64,000 nt of DNA, from positions 1 through 64,000 of the forward strand of contig JAUXOC010000057.1 in the NCBI GenBank assembly GCA_030682495.1, written 5' to 3'. The notes below the pieces were generated by a model, which was not told where the DNA came from, searched no databases, and saw nothing but the letters and a program-made list of their open reading frames with translations. The stretch comes from Alphaproteobacteria bacterium. Its GTDB lineage: Bacteria; Pseudomonadota; Alphaproteobacteria; Micavibrionales; UBA2020. Each line of letters starts with the position of its first letter. Position 1 is the first letter of the stretch. Shown one piece after another: positions 30,749-41,559 of the stretch. The position numbers and the translations under genes were made by a program.

Positions 30749-32737
30749 CTAGCGCGTGAAGAAAAAGCCGGATTCGGCCAAAGCGCTTCTGCCCGCGCCG
30801 TCCTGACCGTTGTAAACCGGCCAATCCCCCTCCACCACGTTATCGAGGGAGGTCGTGCGCTGGCCGAGTTTAATGCGGTAAATCCAGTAATTGGCCAGTA
30901 CCCGTTCGACAAAAATGCGGGTTTCGGCGGCGGGTATCGATTCGATGAACAGCAGCGGGTCGTCTTCATACCGCACACTCTGCTGCCAGCGGCTCAGCTT
31001 GCCCGGTCCGGCGTTATAGGCCACAGCCAGCTTGAACAGGTTATTGTCAACGGCGCCATGCGACAAAAGCTCGGCCAGATATTTTTGGCCAAGGTCGATG
31101 TTGATCTGCGGGTCGCGCAGCTTGCCATCTTCCAGCTTCTCGCCGTGCTGGCGCGCCACATGCCGCGCTGTGGCCGGCATCAGCTGCATCAGCCCCTGCG
31201 CACCCGATGAACGGTTGATGACCTGCGGATCAAACTTGGATTCCTGACGGATAAAGGCATATACCAGAGCCTTATCGACGTGGAAGCCGCGCTCCGGCGC
31301 CCAGGGCGCATCTGGATAAAGCGCGGCATCATATAATTCGCCCCTCGCATCGCGGAAGGCGCTGCCCATGCGCATGGCCAGATGCGGCATGCCTTTGCCG
31401 GTTGCAACGGCGATCATCGCCTCTTGCAGCAGCAGATCGCGGCCCGGGTTGATCTGGCGCATCTCCAGTTCGGCCAGATCGAAGCGCTCCGCATCCACCA
31501 GCGCCAGCGCGCGGCGGCCTGCGGGCACGGCAGAGAGTGCCTTGACATGACGGTCGGTCAGCGGCGGCACTTGCCAGCTGAATTTGACCTGTTCCATGCC
31601 GAGCGCTTTGAGCGAAATAATGCCGTAAAACGTGCGCGGATATTCAGCGCTGCGGCGCAACCAATAGCCGACTTTGCTGGGCTGATGGTTACGCAGATAA
31701 GACCGCGCCGCCCAGTATGCGCCCGCCGCGCTCATCCAGGCGGAGGAGCGGGAGGAATTGGCTGTCAGCTCGAAAAACCCGCCGGCATCAGCGTAATTGC
31801 CCAGTTTCCACGCAGACAGACCCGCAATCCAGCCCGCCTGCGGCGCATCGAGCTTGGAGCGCTGTGCCGCGGCGCGCGCAAGGTCATGCGCTTCGCGTGT
31901 CTTGCCGTTGAAGAAATAGGACGCGGCAATATCGGCACGGAGGCTGTCGTATTCTTCGGCCGAGAACAGGCGGCGCGCTTCTTCGGTTTCAAGCGTACGC
32001 AGCGCGGCAGTGGGAGAGTCCGAGAGATTGCGGCGAATGACGGAAATAATTTCTTTGGCGCGTCCAGTATGGTTGCGCTGCGTCAGGTAAGGCTGCGCCA
32101 GCTGGCCGACATCATAATCCTGCTGGCCCATCACACCGCGGCCATAGCGCGAGGGGGGCACAGCCCCGACCCCCGCAGGTTTGCGGCGTTCGGCAAGCTC
32201 GCTGATTTTCTGCGCGCCCGGATGATCGGCATAAAGCTTTAGCCAGCCTGCCAGTTCATCATAGCGCGCCGTGTATTTGGGGTGCATATAACGCTGGTAC
32301 ATGACATGACCGATCAGCCGGTCGTCGTCGAGTTTGGCGATTTCGGCATCGGCGCGGGTAAAATCACCCGTATCCTGAAAGGCAAAAATATGCGCATAGC
32401 GTGCCGCATCATGGTCATGCAGGCGTTTGCCCGCCGAAATATGGCCGAAAACGCGCGAGAAGATGGACGGACGCTGCGACGGCACAGCCGAAGCCGCCGC
32501 GGCCGAGGCGGCAGCCGCGGGCATACCCCCCATAGACGGCATGACACCCTGCGGCTTGCGGCGCGGGTACATCACATCCTTGGCAAGAATATCGTTTATC
32601 GGATCACGCGGCTGTATCTGGCGCGCCTGCTGTGCAGGCTTACGGACGGGCAGCGGTATAGACGTTGCCGCAATCGCCGTGCCGATGCAGGAGACCAAGG
32701 CCGCCATGGCCAAAATCCCGCGGATCTGCTTTTGCAT
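30749..32737 (-). CDS. Soluble lytic murein transglycosylase (Slt70-like)
   Basis: 'VYAFIRQESKFDPQVINRSSGAQGLMQLMPATARHVARQ', 'FKLAVAYNAGPGKLSRW'; superhelical N-domain. Start MQKQIRG preferred. Confidence 0.93.
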   Translation of the reverse strand: MQKQIRGILAMAALVSCIGTAIAATSIPLPVRKPAQQARQIQPRDPINDILAKDVMYPRRKPQGVMPSMGGMPAAAASAAAASAVPSQRPSIFSRVFGHISAGKRLHDHDAARYAHIFAFQDTGDFTRADAEIAKLDDDRLIGHVMYQRYMHPKYTARYDELAGWLKLYADHPGAQKISELAERRKPAGVGAVPPSRYGRGVMGQQDYDVGQLAQPYLTQRNHTGRAKEIISVIRRNLSDSPTAALRTLETEEARRLFSAEEYDSLRADIAASYFFNGKTREAHDLARAAAQRSKLDAPQAGWIAGLSAWKLGNYADAGGFFELTANSSRSSAWMSAAGAYWAARSYLRNHQPSKVGYWLRRSAEYPRTFYGIISLKALGMEQVKFSWQVPPLTDRHVKALSAVPAGRRALALVDAERFDLAELEMRQINPGRDLLLQEAMIAVATGKGMPHLAMRMGSAFRDARGELYDAALYPDAPWAPERGFHVDKALVYAFIRQESKFDPQVINRSSGAQGLMQLMPATARHVARQHGEKLEDGKLRDPQINIDLGQKYLAELLSHGAVDNNLFKLAVAYNAGPGKLSRWQQSVRYEDDPLLFIESIPAAETRIFVERVLANYWIYRIKLGQRTTSLDNVVEGDWPVYNGQDGAGRSALAESGFFFTR

Positions 32738-32972
32738 CGTGGTCGTTGTCAAAACACACACGCCCCTGTTGTTCAAAGGTAGCAGAGTCGTAGCGCGAAA
32801 CAGGGGGTTTGGCAAACTTTTACGGTATTATTGAAAATTAAATCGCCAAAACAAGGCCTTATTGGGGCTTTTGCACGCCGCCTGTTTATTAATTATGTAA
32901 ATTAGACGGGCATTTATCCCCACCCGCCGCGATTCTGGCAGGCGGGGATTTGAAGAGCCCTTGCGTGGCACA

Positions 32973-33200
32973 TCAGCCGTCCAGCAGGGCGATCCCCTGT
33001 TCGATCAGCATATTCACCCGCGCCGACCAGCCGGTGCCGGTCAGCTTTTCCAGCCCCAGAATATCCAGCGCGGTCGGCTTTCCCTTGCGGCGGTCGAACT
33101 GTACGGTCAGACCGGAGACGTGGCGGGCGATTTTCTTGATCTCATCGACTTCCCATTCGGCGGGGGCTTTCAGGGGCATGGCGGCGGCGGCTTTGGACAT
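32973..33200 (-). CDS. Small conserved-looking protein, unknown function
   Basis: 75-aa ORF; plausible amphipathic/basic composition 'LTVQFDRRKGKPTALDILGLEKLTGTGWSARVNMLIEQGIALLDG'. Confidence 0.5.
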   Translation of the reverse strand: MSKAAAAMPLKAPAEWEVDEIKKIARHVSGLTVQFDRRKGKPTALDILGLEKLTGTGWSARVNMLIEQGIALLDG

Positions 33201-33544
33201 GGGGTTTCTCCTCCCGGTTTGCGGCCAGCCGCATGCACACGCGGAGTCTGGCCTATATTCATGTTTAACGTCTGGTTCTGGGGGCCTGATCGCGCTCAGG
33301 CGGCGTTGGTGCGGCGGATGTCAGATCAATGACAAATTCGTCGCACGCTGGTCTGTCGCAGGGACAGGGTATGAAGTCGCATGATACAGGGCGCGGAGGC
33401 CACAGACACGCCATTCAGGCATGCGGCCACGGAGAGGAGGTGAAGATGTACGTTGTTTTGTACGGTTTTCATGTTTGCGCTTTCTGCTGCCTTTCATGCT
33501 ATGGGCGAAGGCAGGCCACTGTCAAACACCGCGTATGAAAAAAG

Positions 33545-34393
33545 TCAGGAAATAACGCCCAGCGCGCGCAATTTGTTTTTTAATGACAATAAATCGGCCC
33601 AAGCCAGAGATTTTTGCTGTGGCGAGCGCAAAAGATAGGCCGGATGGAACATACAGATCGCGGGAATCGGCTGCACCAATGCAGGAGCCTCGAAATCCGT
33701 CCACTTGCCGCGCAAACGGGTGATGCCCTGCGTGGTTTCAAGCAGAGCCTTGGCCGCCACACCGCCGACAAAGACCACGGCAGCGGGATTGACCAGTTCG
33801 ATATGCCGTCGGATAAACGGCAGGCTGAGCGCGATTTCGGCATCGTCCGGCGCGCGGTTACCCGGCGGGCGCCAGTTGATGACATTGCTGATATAGGCGT
33901 TCTCTTCACGGCTGAGGCCAATGCTGCCGAGCATCTTGTCGAGCAGCTGGCCGCTGACACCGACGAAAGGCCTGCCGATGCGATCCTCGTCCGCGCCCGG
34001 TGCTTCGCCCACGAACATCACCCGCGCCTGCGGGTTGCCGTCGGCAAAAACCATCTGCGTTGCCGTGCGTTTGATGCCAAGCCCCTTGAAACTGTCAATC
34101 GCGGCGCGCAGTTCATCCAGCGTTTGCGCGGCAGCGGCCAGCGTGCGCGCCTCCTCCATCGATTCAATCGCACCGGCAACGCCATCGGCGGGCGCAGACG
34201 CAGCGGCTACCGTTCCCGAAAGCGGCGCGGCAGAGGGTGTGCTTGCAGAGGGGGCAACCATCGGCAGAATTTTTTCCGGAATCAGCGTGCGGTCAAGTGT
34301 CTCGTCGCCCATAACCTCGTCCACGCCGCAATCCACATAAAACTGGAGCAGCTGGAAAGGCGAAAGGGCTGAAATGGAAAGGTTTTCTTCCAT
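33545..34393 (-). CDS. Type-4 (Fe-S) uracil-DNA glycosylase
   Basis: 'VMFVGEAPGADEDRIGRPFVGVSGQLLDKML', 'AYISNVINWRPPGNRAPDDAEI', 'CMFHPAYLLRSP'. Confidence 0.95.
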   Translation of the reverse strand: MEENLSISALSPFQLLQFYVDCGVDEVMGDETLDRTLIPEKILPMVAPSASTPSAAPLSGTVAAASAPADGVAGAIESMEEARTLAAAAQTLDELRAAIDSFKGLGIKRTATQMVFADGNPQARVMFVGEAPGADEDRIGRPFVGVSGQLLDKMLGSIGLSREENAYISNVINWRPPGNRAPDDAEIALSLPFIRRHIELVNPAAVVFVGGVAAKALLETTQGITRLRGKWTDFEAPALVQPIPAICMFHPAYLLRSPQQKSLAWADLLSLKNKLRALGVIS

Positions 34394-34464
34394 TGGTGAC
34401 GGATATACCTATAATGTTGTTCACTCGTTATACTCTAAAGCGACAATAATATAAAGAGAACGCC

Positions 34465-36114
34465 ATGACCGATTTGCACACCCCCGAAGCACCCGCCCGC
34501 GATGTGATGGCCTATGACGTGGTGATCGTCGGTGCCGGCCCCTCGGGGCTCAGCTGCGCCATACGGCTGAAACAGCTGAAGCCGGAGCTATCGGTCTGTA
34601 TTCTCGAAAAAGGATCTGAAGTCGGCGCGCATCTGCTGTCGGGCGCGGTTCTGGAGACGCGGGCGCTTGACGAGCTGATCCCCGACTGGAAAGAAAAAGG
34701 CGCACCGCTCGATACGCCCGCCGGTGAAGACAAATTTCTGTTCCTGACCGAAAAGCGCGCCTTCCGCCTGCCGACCCCGCCGCAGATGCACAACAAGGGC
34801 AATTACATTATCAGTCTTGGTGTCTTTGCGCGCTGGCTTGCCGATCAGGCGCAGGCACTGGGCGTGGAGATCTACCCCGGCTTTGCCGCGGCCGAAGTGC
34901 TGTATGATGAAAACGGCGCGGTGCGCGGCGTGGCGACTGGCGACATGGGCATCGGCAAAAACGGCGAACGTACTGCCGCCTATCAGCCCGGTATTGAACT
35001 GCACGCGCAGCAAACGGTTTTCGCCGAAGGCTGCCACGGTTCGCTCACCAAGACCCTTTTCAAAAAATTCGACCTGCGCAAGGATTGCGACCCGCAAACC
35101 TATGGCATCGGCATCAAAGAGCTTTGGGAAATCCCCGCCGAGAAACACCAGAAAGGCCTGATCGTGCACACGGCTGGCTGGCCGATGGATAGCATGACCT
35201 ATGGCGGGTCGTGGATGTATCATCTGGAAGGCAATATGGTGTCGATCGGTTTTGTGATCGGGCTTGACTATCAAAACCCGCATCTCTCGCCGTTTCATGA
35301 ATTCCAGCGCTTCAAGCTGCACCCTGCCGTGCGCAAATATCTTGAAGGCGGGCGACGCGTCTCCTACGGCGCGCGGGCGCTCAGCGAAGGCGGCTTGCAA
35401 TCCGTGCCCAAACTCACCTTCGCGGGCGGGCTTTTGGTCGGCGATACGGCGGGGTTCCTCAATGTGCCGAAGATCAAAGGCAACCACACCGCCATGAAAT
35501 CCGGCATGCTGGCCGCCGAGGCGCTGGCCGAAACCTTCGCCGCCGGTGCGGCGCAGGGCGCGGAGTGCGCATCCTATACGCAGAAATTCAAAGACAGCTG
35601 GCTGCACACAGAACTTCACCGCGTGCGCAATATCCGCCCGAGTTTTCACAAGGGCTTTATCGCGGGTTTTCTCTATTCTGCCATCGATACGGTATTCCTG
35701 CGCGGGCGCGCGCCGTGGACGCTGAAAAACCACGCCGATCATACGCAGCTGAAAAAAGCCAAGGACGCGCCAAAGATCGACTATCCGAAGCCAGACGGCG
35801 TGCTGACCTTTGACAAGCTGTCGTCGGTTTTCGTTTCAAACACCAACCACGAAGAAGACCAGCCCTGCCATTTGCAGCTGAAAGACCCGAGCGTGCCCGT
35901 GCGCATCAACCTTGCCGAGTACGACGAGCCTGCGCAGCGCTACTGCCCCGCCGGTGTCTATGAGATTGTGACGAACGAGGCGGGCGAGCCGCGTCTGCAG
36001 ATCAACGCGCAGAACTGCGTGCATTGCAAAACCTGCGACATCAAAGACCCGACCCAAAACATCAACTGGGTCACCCCCCAAGGCGGCGGCGGTCCTAATT
36101 ACGGGAGTATGTGA
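34465..36114 (+). CDS. Electron transfer flavoprotein-ubiquinone oxidoreductase
   Basis: '[17 protein letters not shown]', 'CPAGVYEIV...[34 protein letters not shown]'. Confidence 0.97.
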   Translation: MTDLHTPEAPARDVMAYDVVIVGAGPSGLSCAIRLKQLKPELSVCILEKGSEVGAHLLSGAVLETRALDELIPDWKEKGAPLDTPAGEDKFLFLTEKRAFRLPTPPQMHNKGNYIISLGVFARWLADQAQALGVEIYPGFAAAEVLYDENGAVRGVATGDMGIGKNGERTAAYQPGIELHAQQTVFAEGCHGSLTKTLFKKFDLRKDCDPQTYGIGIKELWEIPAEKHQKGLIVHTAGWPMDSMTYGGSWMYHLEGNMVSIGFVIGLDYQNPHLSPFHEFQRFKLHPAVRKYLEGGRRVSYGARALSEGGLQSVPKLTFAGGLLVGDTAGFLNVPKIKGNHTAMKSGMLAAEALAETFAAGAAQGAECASYTQKFKDSWLHTELHRVRNIRPSFHKGFIAGFLYSAIDTVFLRGRAPWTLKNHADHTQLKKAKDAPKIDYPKPDGVLTFDKLSSVFVSNTNHEEDQPCHLQLKDPSVPVRINLAEYDEPAQRYCPAGVYEIVTNEAGEPRLQINAQNCVHCKTCDIKDPTQNINWVTPQGGGGPNYGSM

Positions 36115-36687
36115 TTACAGGCTATCCGAGAACGGCCTCAGGCAGGACACAAACTCTACCAACTCTCTTTTCTCTAATCCTGACAAGTATTCTTCAACAC
36201 TCAGTGTGGGATTTTTTAGTCGAGCCCTGCATTTTTTAAGAGCCTTGCACACACGCCCAGAATCTAAGTCGAAAAGATGAGTAAGAAACTCATCAGGATG
36301 CTGCGCCTCTACTCCATACGGAGCAAGAACGTCTGACGGAAAATCTTTGAGATTATAGGTAACAATAACATCCAAACGGCCTTTTATCGCAGCCGCCAAC
36401 ACATGGCGATCTTTAGGGTCGGGCAAATTAAGACCGTCAATAATACCGTCATATCCCGTAACAAGCGCATCACTCACATTTTCATTCATAAGCCGCCTAA
36501 TAGTAGTCCAGTTTTCAACTGGCACGTCTGGCCTTTTGTCTTTCAACCTTTCAAAGCATTCATCCAGAATTTCTTCGCTCCAACGCGCCCTGAACAGGCT
36601 CGTCATAGAAAGCTCCATCAAAACATCTCTGACGGAATAAGGGTAAAGAACGCAAGCATCGAAAATCGCGCCGAAAGAAGTCATCAA
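36115..36687 (-). CDS. PIN-domain ribonuclease toxin (PIN_3-like)
   Basis: 'FGAIFDACVLYPYSVRDVLM', 'LPDPKDRHVLAAAIKGRLDVIVTYNLKDFP' acidic PIN motifs; 4-bp overlap with upstream HTH gene. Confidence 0.85.
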   Translation of the reverse strand: MMTSFGAIFDACVLYPYSVRDVLMELSMTSLFRARWSEEILDECFERLKDKRPDVPVENWTTIRRLMNENVSDALVTGYDGIIDGLNLPDPKDRHVLAAAIKGRLDVIVTYNLKDFPSDVLAPYGVEAQHPDEFLTHLFDLDSGRVCKALKKCRARLKNPTLSVEEYLSGLEKRELVEFVSCLRPFSDSL

Positions 36688-37148
36688 AAATCAAGCCCCA
36701 ATTTTTGAGTTTCTACAGTCAGCGCGTCCAAAGACGCCGAGCGGGCGCTATCAATTTCCTCTTTGTACTTAACCAAGTCTTCAAACAAAACGCGCCGATG
36801 TGTGCCTACTTTCCGGTATGGAATCGTCCCCTCTTCCAACAAACCAATTAAGTAAGGTCTAGATACATTCAAAAAATCAGCACCTTGCTGCGTCGTCATT
36901 TCCGCATGCATGGGGATCAAGGCAATAGCATCCCCCTTCGCCATAGAAGAAAGAATGTCCATCAACAAACGCATGATCGCCGCCGGAAGTACCACTGTAC
37001 TGTTCGGCTCTTCAGCAATCGTTACTTTAAGTTCATTTTTCTTGGTCAGGTGGCGCGCAAAAAGCCGCCCTGTCGTCTTCGCAAATTCTGCATCTTCATG
37101 GGAAGGGAGCACAAAAGGCCCGCCACTGCTTTTAGAAAGAGCTGTCAT
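36684..37148 (-). CDS. Excisionase-type HTH antitoxin partner
   Basis: 'MTTQQGADFLNVSRPYLIGLLEEGTIPYRKVGTHRRVLFEDLVKYKEEI' helix-turn-helix. Confidence 0.85.
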   Translation of the reverse strand: MTALSKSSGGPFVLPSHEDAEFAKTTGRLFARHLTKKNELKVTIAEEPNSTVVLPAAIMRLLMDILSSMAKGDAIALIPMHAEMTTQQGADFLNVSRPYLIGLLEEGTIPYRKVGTHRRVLFEDLVKYKEEIDSARSASLDALTVETQKLGLDF

Positions 37149-37190
37149 GTCTTGATCTCCTTTCTAACCTCAGAATATCACACAAAAGAA

Positions 37191-37217
37191 ATATTCGCAA
37201 TAAACGAATTATTCGAA
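37191..37217. promoter_or_regulatory. Candidate operator upstream of the TA operon
   Basis: ATTCG...CGAATTATTCG (perfect palindrome 37205-37215), AT-rich, about 55 bp upstream of the antitoxin start. Confidence 0.4.
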
Positions 37218-37256
37218 ACAGACGATGTCAAGGGAACTATTTGAACAGGTTTAACT

Positions 37257-38105
37257 TTACCTCGGCCCGCCAAACAGCGGCTTTGATTTGGCGTTCTTGG
37301 CTGTCCATTCCGGATTTTGCGGCAGGTCGTCGTTGGCGGGGACGGCGGGGTATTTTTCGGCGCCGTATTTTGCGCCGTCAAACGGGCGCCAGTCGCCTTC
37401 CTTTTGCGCCAGACGATCCATCAGCGCCACGACAGCAGGCAGATTGGCGATCATGCCGAGGTGGCCGGAGCGCACTTCGATATTTTCCGTCTGCTTGCCT
37501 GCGGGGTTGAGACAGCTTTCCCACCAGACGATACCGTCGAGTTTCGAATAAATACCCGTTGTCGGCACGGGCGGCGGCGTCGCGCCGCGCACTTGCAGGT
37601 CGAGGTTTTCGTGTTCGGATTTCGGGTTGAACAGCCCGTAGAGATGTTCCAGCGCCGGAGAAGAAGACCCCGGTTTGCCCACCATGCCTGCCGGCGTGCC
37701 CAGTGTGACAACGCCGCGCACCAGATCGGGGAATTCGCGCGCCAGTTCCCGCGCGAAAATGCCGCCGAGACTGTGGCCGACCAGCGTGACTTTTTGCCCG
37801 CCGCTTTCTTCGTAAATTTTATGCAGCTGTTCGCGCAGATGCTTGGCCGCGCGGTCGTCGAAACCGGTATTCATGCCGCCGTCCCAGGCATGGACGGCAT
37901 AGCCCTGCTGTTTGATCGCGCCGCGCAGCGTGGCCGTATAGCTGTCATCGGTCAGAAAACCGGGCAGCACCAAAACAGGGTGGCCGTCGCCCCTCGGCAC
38001 CGTGTCCTTGACCTGATTCCAGCCAGCGCGGAACGTCAGAGCGTCCGTCATCAGACGCGCCATCTCGTTGGTGGCATTAAACATCTGGGTCAGTCGTTTT
38101 TGCAT
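37257..38105 (-). CDS. Lipase/esterase, alpha/beta hydrolase fold
   Basis: 'HPVLVLPGFLTDDSYTATLRGAI', 'VTLVGHSLGGIFARELAREFP'. Start MQKRLTQ preferred. Confidence 0.88.
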   Translation of the reverse strand: MQKRLTQMFNATNEMARLMTDALTFRAGWNQVKDTVPRGDGHPVLVLPGFLTDDSYTATLRGAIKQQGYAVHAWDGGMNTGFDDRAAKHLREQLHKIYEESGGQKVTLVGHSLGGIFARELAREFPDLVRGVVTLGTPAGMVGKPGSSSPALEHLYGLFNPKSEHENLDLQVRGATPPPVPTTGIYSKLDGIVWWESCLNPAGKQTENIEVRSGHLGMIANLPAVVALMDRLAQKEGDWRPFDGAKYGAEKYPAVPANDDLPQNPEWTAKNAKSKPLFGGPR

Positions 38106-38465
38106 TTGTGTCCGTCCCGCTGGCTTCTTTTCCAAAACATTCGATATGTTGCGCCGTAACATCCGGCAGCGCAAGAAAAAACTCATTTTTGTGCGCTGCA
38201 CACAAGAAAATTTCCAGCTTTTCTGCCACATCACGCAACATGCTTGCGCGCAGACGTAATCATCTTTCCCTTAAAAAAATCTGACCATAATCGGCGGATA
38301 GTCACGGGTTGTTAACTACTTTATGGGATTCTGTACGTAGGGGAAAAAGCCCTGTCTTTTGCACATTAATATGCACCTGAAGTGAGACATTCATATTAAC
38401 AGCAGGCGGCGCGGCCAAGGAAAACGTGAAACGAAAAAAATTCAGGACAGAAAGCCCGCTGACGG

Positions 38466-40214
38466 ATGACATCTTTTTTCTGCTCTTTTAAAACCCTGAC
38501 GATGGTCTGCGCGCTGGCGCTGGTCGGCAGCCCGCTGGTCGCCTTTGCCAATTCCGAACAGACGACTGAAATCAATCAGGCACTTTTTGTGCTGACGCCC
38601 GTTGCGTCCGGTGATTTGCAAACCGGCAGCACCTTTTCCGGCAATTACCTTGCCGCGCGTTTCGCGCAGCGCCAACAAGACTGGACAGCCGCGCAGCACT
38701 ATATGAACGCCGTGGTCGAATTTGACGAGAACAACGAGCTGATGGCCAACCGTGCCTTTCTGCTTTCGCTCGGCGCGGGGGAATTGCCTGCGGCGCGCCG
38801 TCTGGCCGAACGCATTCTGACCGACCAGCAAAACGGCACGGATATCGCCCTGATTTTTCTGGCCAGCGAAGCACTGAAACGCGGCGAATTTCAATCGGCG
38901 CTTGATCTTGTCGCCAAACTGCCCGAAGACGGCTTTGGCCAATACACCAAACCGCTGATGACCGCCTGGGCGCAATTCGGCCTTGGCGATCGCGCCGGTG
39001 CGGTCACGCATCTCTCCGCCTATTCCGAAGAAACCGACCCGACCTATAACCTGCACCTCGGCATGATGTACGACATTGAAGGCGACATGGCGAATGCGGC
39101 GAAGCATTACACCATCGCCCTCGAAGACAGCCTGACGCTGCACAATGCCCTGCTGCTGGCCGATTTCTTTGAACGTCACGGAGATAAGGCCACCGCGCAC
39201 CGCCTGTACGACGGGCTTGGCAGCCTTTACAGCAAAACCGCGGCGCCGACACCCGCCTCCGGCCATAGCATGATCCGCAGCCCCGCAGATGGTGCAGCGG
39301 TTGCGCTGTTTGAGCTGGCTACGATGCTGTTTGAACGCCGCTCTTTCGACAGTGCGCAAATTTACGGACGGCTGGTGCTGGTGCTGGCGCCGCAATCCGA
39401 TTTTGGCCGCCTGATGATCGGTGATATCGCCGCGATCAATGAACACCATCCCGAAGCCGTCGCGGCCTATGGCGAGATTGCCAAAAATTCTCCGCTTTAC
39501 CTGCTCGCACGGCTGCGCATCGCCGAAGTATACGAAACCGCTGACCTTCCTGATGCTGCATCCGGTATGCTGCGCGATCTTGCCGCTCTGCCTCAGGCAC
39601 GCACACAAGCTCTGACAGCCCTCGGTGATATGCACCGCCGCCGCGAAGATTTTGTACAAGCCGTCGCCGTCTATGACGAAATTCTGACCGAAATCGGCGA
39701 GCCGGCGGAGCCGCACTGGGCACTGATCTATGCGCGCGGCATGTCGCTGGAGCGCGCCAATGAATGGGACCGTGCGGAAAAAGACCTCTTGCTTGCCCTC
39801 ACCTTCCAGCCCGATAACCCGATGATCCTGAATTACATCGGCTATACCTGGGTCGACAAAGGCGTGAACCTGCAAAAAGGCATGGACTTCATTCGCCGCG
39901 CCGTCGCCCTGCGCCCCGATGACGGATATATCCTTGACAGCTATGGCTGGGCTTTTTACCGCCTCGGCGATATGGAGCAGGCGGTCTATTGGCTGGAAAA
40001 ATCTGTGGCGCTGGTGCCGGATGACTCCACCATCCTCGACCACCTTGCCGATGCCTATTGGCAGACAGGACGTAAAACCGAAGCCCGTTTCAAATGGCAG
40101 CACGCACGCGGGCTGAGCAAAGACGCCGATTTCCGCGCCTCGGTCGAGCGCAAGATCAAAACCGGTATCGAACCTGCCGCCACGGTCGTGGTGCAGAAAG
40201 ACACCTCGCTTTAA
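38466..40214 (+). CDS. Tetratricopeptide-repeat exported protein
   Basis: Signal peptide; TPRs, e.g. 'ANEWDRAEKDLLLALTFQPDNPMILNYIGYTWVDKG', 'MEQAVYWLEKSVALVPDDSTILDHLADAYWQTG'. Confidence 0.93.
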   Translation: MTSFFCSFKTLTMVCALALVGSPLVAFANSEQTTEINQALFVLTPVASGDLQTGSTFSGNYLAARFAQRQQDWTAAQHYMNAVVEFDENNELMANRAFLLSLGAGELPAARRLAERILTDQQNGTDIALIFLASEALKRGEFQSALDLVAKLPEDGFGQYTKPLMTAWAQFGLGDRAGAVTHLSAYSEETDPTYNLHLGMMYDIEGDMANAAKHYTIALEDSLTLHNALLLADFFERHGDKATAHRLYDGLGSLYSKTAAPTPASGHSMIRSPADGAAVALFELATMLFERRSFDSAQIYGRLVLVLAPQSDFGRLMIGDIAAINEHHPEAVAAYGEIAKNSPLYLLARLRIAEVYETADLPDAASGMLRDLAALPQARTQALTALGDMHRRREDFVQAVAVYDEILTEIGEPAEPHWALIYARGMSLERANEWDRAEKDLLLALTFQPDNPMILNYIGYTWVDKGVNLQKGMDFIRRAVALRPDDGYILDSYGWAFYRLGDMEQAVYWLEKSVALVPDDSTILDHLADAYWQTGRKTEARFKWQHARGLSKDADFRASVERKIKTGIEPAATVVVQKDTSL

Positions 40215-40236
40215 ACACCGTGATAGGCTATAAATA

Positions 40237-40272
40237 AAACCGTCCGCGGATTGACGCCGCGCGCGGTTTTTT
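40237..40272 (+). terminator. Probable intrinsic terminator after TPR gene
   Basis: AAACCG..CGCGG / CCGCG..CGGTTTTTT imperfect stem with T-run. Confidence 0.65.
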
Positions 40273-40299
40273 ATCAACGACAAACATCTCTTTCAGACC

Positions 40300-40629
40300 A
40301 TGCGCATCGCCCTGCCTGTTCTTTTTATCCTGATTATTTCAACCGTAATCGTCCTTGTGCACGATAGCGCGCCCGCCATCGGCGACGACCCCGACCTTGC
40401 CCTGCCCATTTACAGCGCCTGTATAGCAGACAGCGACTGCACCCTTGTCTCCCTTCCCTGCGGTGCCATTGCCGCCGCGCGCAAAGACCGCCGCACCGAA
40501 CTTCAGCATTACTACGACGACGTGAAATTCCGCATCCGCTGCGCCAAGATCGAAGAACCGCAGCTGCTGCGCGCGGTCTGTGCCGAGAAAAAATGCACCG
40601 CCGTGCCGCTGAACAGCGAAGAGAACTGA
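40300..40629 (+). CDS. Small exported Cys-rich protein, unknown function
   Basis: Signal peptide; 'YSACIADSDCTLVSLPCGAIAAARKDRR...RIRCAKIEEPQLLRAVCAEKKCTAVPL'. Confidence 0.7.
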   Translation: MRIALPVLFILIISTVIVLVHDSAPAIGDDPDLALPIYSACIADSDCTLVSLPCGAIAAARKDRRTELQHYYDDVKFRIRCAKIEEPQLLRAVCAEKKCTAVPLNSEEN

Positions 40630-40630
40630 T

Positions 40631-41545
40631 ATGCGCCACACCAACATGAACAACATGAGCAATATGAGCGCGAAGAGCTTCGCCCTCGCCGCACCTGCAA
40701 AGATCAACCTGTTCTTGCACGTCACCGGACGTCGCGATGACGGCTATCATCTTTTGCAAAGTATTGTCGTTTTTGTCGATGCGGGCGATCATCTGACGTT
40801 TTCGCGGCACGACAGTCTTTTTATCGATATCCAGGGATATTTCGCGGACGATGTCGGCGACCTGCGCGACAATCTGGTCTATAAAGCCGCACAGGCGCTG
40901 GCGCAGGAATACGATTATGTGCCGACAGGGCAAATCTCGTTGCAAAAAAATCTGCCCGTGGCCTCGGGCATGGGCGGCGGGTCTTCGGATGCCGCAACCA
41001 CGCTGCGCGGCCTTTGCAGGCTGTGGGGGCTCTCGGAAGAAGCCGGACGGCTGGAGAAACTAGCCGCACAGCTGGGCGCGGATGTGCCTGCCTGTCTTTA
41101 TCGCCGCCCCGTCTGGATGGAGGGCGTGGGCGACAAGATGATGCGCATGCAGGACATGCCCGACATGCATCTGGTGCTGGCCACACCGCCGGTGCAGACG
41201 CCGACGCCGGAAGTCTTCAAATGTTTTGCGCGGCGGTTTTCCGGACGCTACAGCCCGCCCATCAAACACGCCGGCCGCCGCAAGAGCTTGCAGGAATGGA
41301 TCGCGGATCTCCGGTTCTACCGCAACGACCTGACCGATGCGGCCATCGAAGTCAGCCCCGATATCCGCACCGCGCTGGCGGCCATCGCCGCCACGCCGAA
41401 TTGCCACATTGCGCGTCTGTCGGGCAGCGGCGCCACCTGTTTTGGTCTATACGACAGCGCGGGCGCCGCGCAGGCCGCCGTCAACAAGCTGCGGCAGGAA
41501 TACCCGCACTGGTGGATCAAAGCGACCGGACTTTTCAAAGAATAA
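40631..41545 (+). CDS. ispE: 4-diphosphocytidyl-2-C-methyl-D-erythritol kinase
   Basis: 'APAKINLFLHVTGRRDDGYHLLQSIVVF', 'NLPVASGMGGGSSDAATTLRGL', 'ARLSGSGATCFGLYDS'. Confidence 0.97.
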   Translation: MRHTNMNNMSNMSAKSFALAAPAKINLFLHVTGRRDDGYHLLQSIVVFVDAGDHLTFSRHDSLFIDIQGYFADDVGDLRDNLVYKAAQALAQEYDYVPTGQISLQKNLPVASGMGGGSSDAATTLRGLCRLWGLSEEAGRLEKLAAQLGADVPACLYRRPVWMEGVGDKMMRMQDMPDMHLVLATPPVQTPTPEVFKCFARRFSGRYSPPIKHAGRRKSLQEWIADLRFYRNDLTDAAIEVSPDIRTALAAIAATPNCHIARLSGSGATCFGLYDSAGAAQAAVNKLRQEYPHWWIKATGLFKE

Positions 41546-41559
41546 ATAACGGCAAAAAC

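Noticed and set aside
33329-33638. Small plus-strand ORFs with Cys-rich or signal-like starts
   Set aside because: Short, mutually overlapping in different frames, partly antisense to the UDG gene; no RBS-supported unique start.
38442-40283. 613-aa minus-strand ORF
   Set aside because: Antisense to the TPR gene, whose plus-strand translation has a signal peptide and canonical TPRs.
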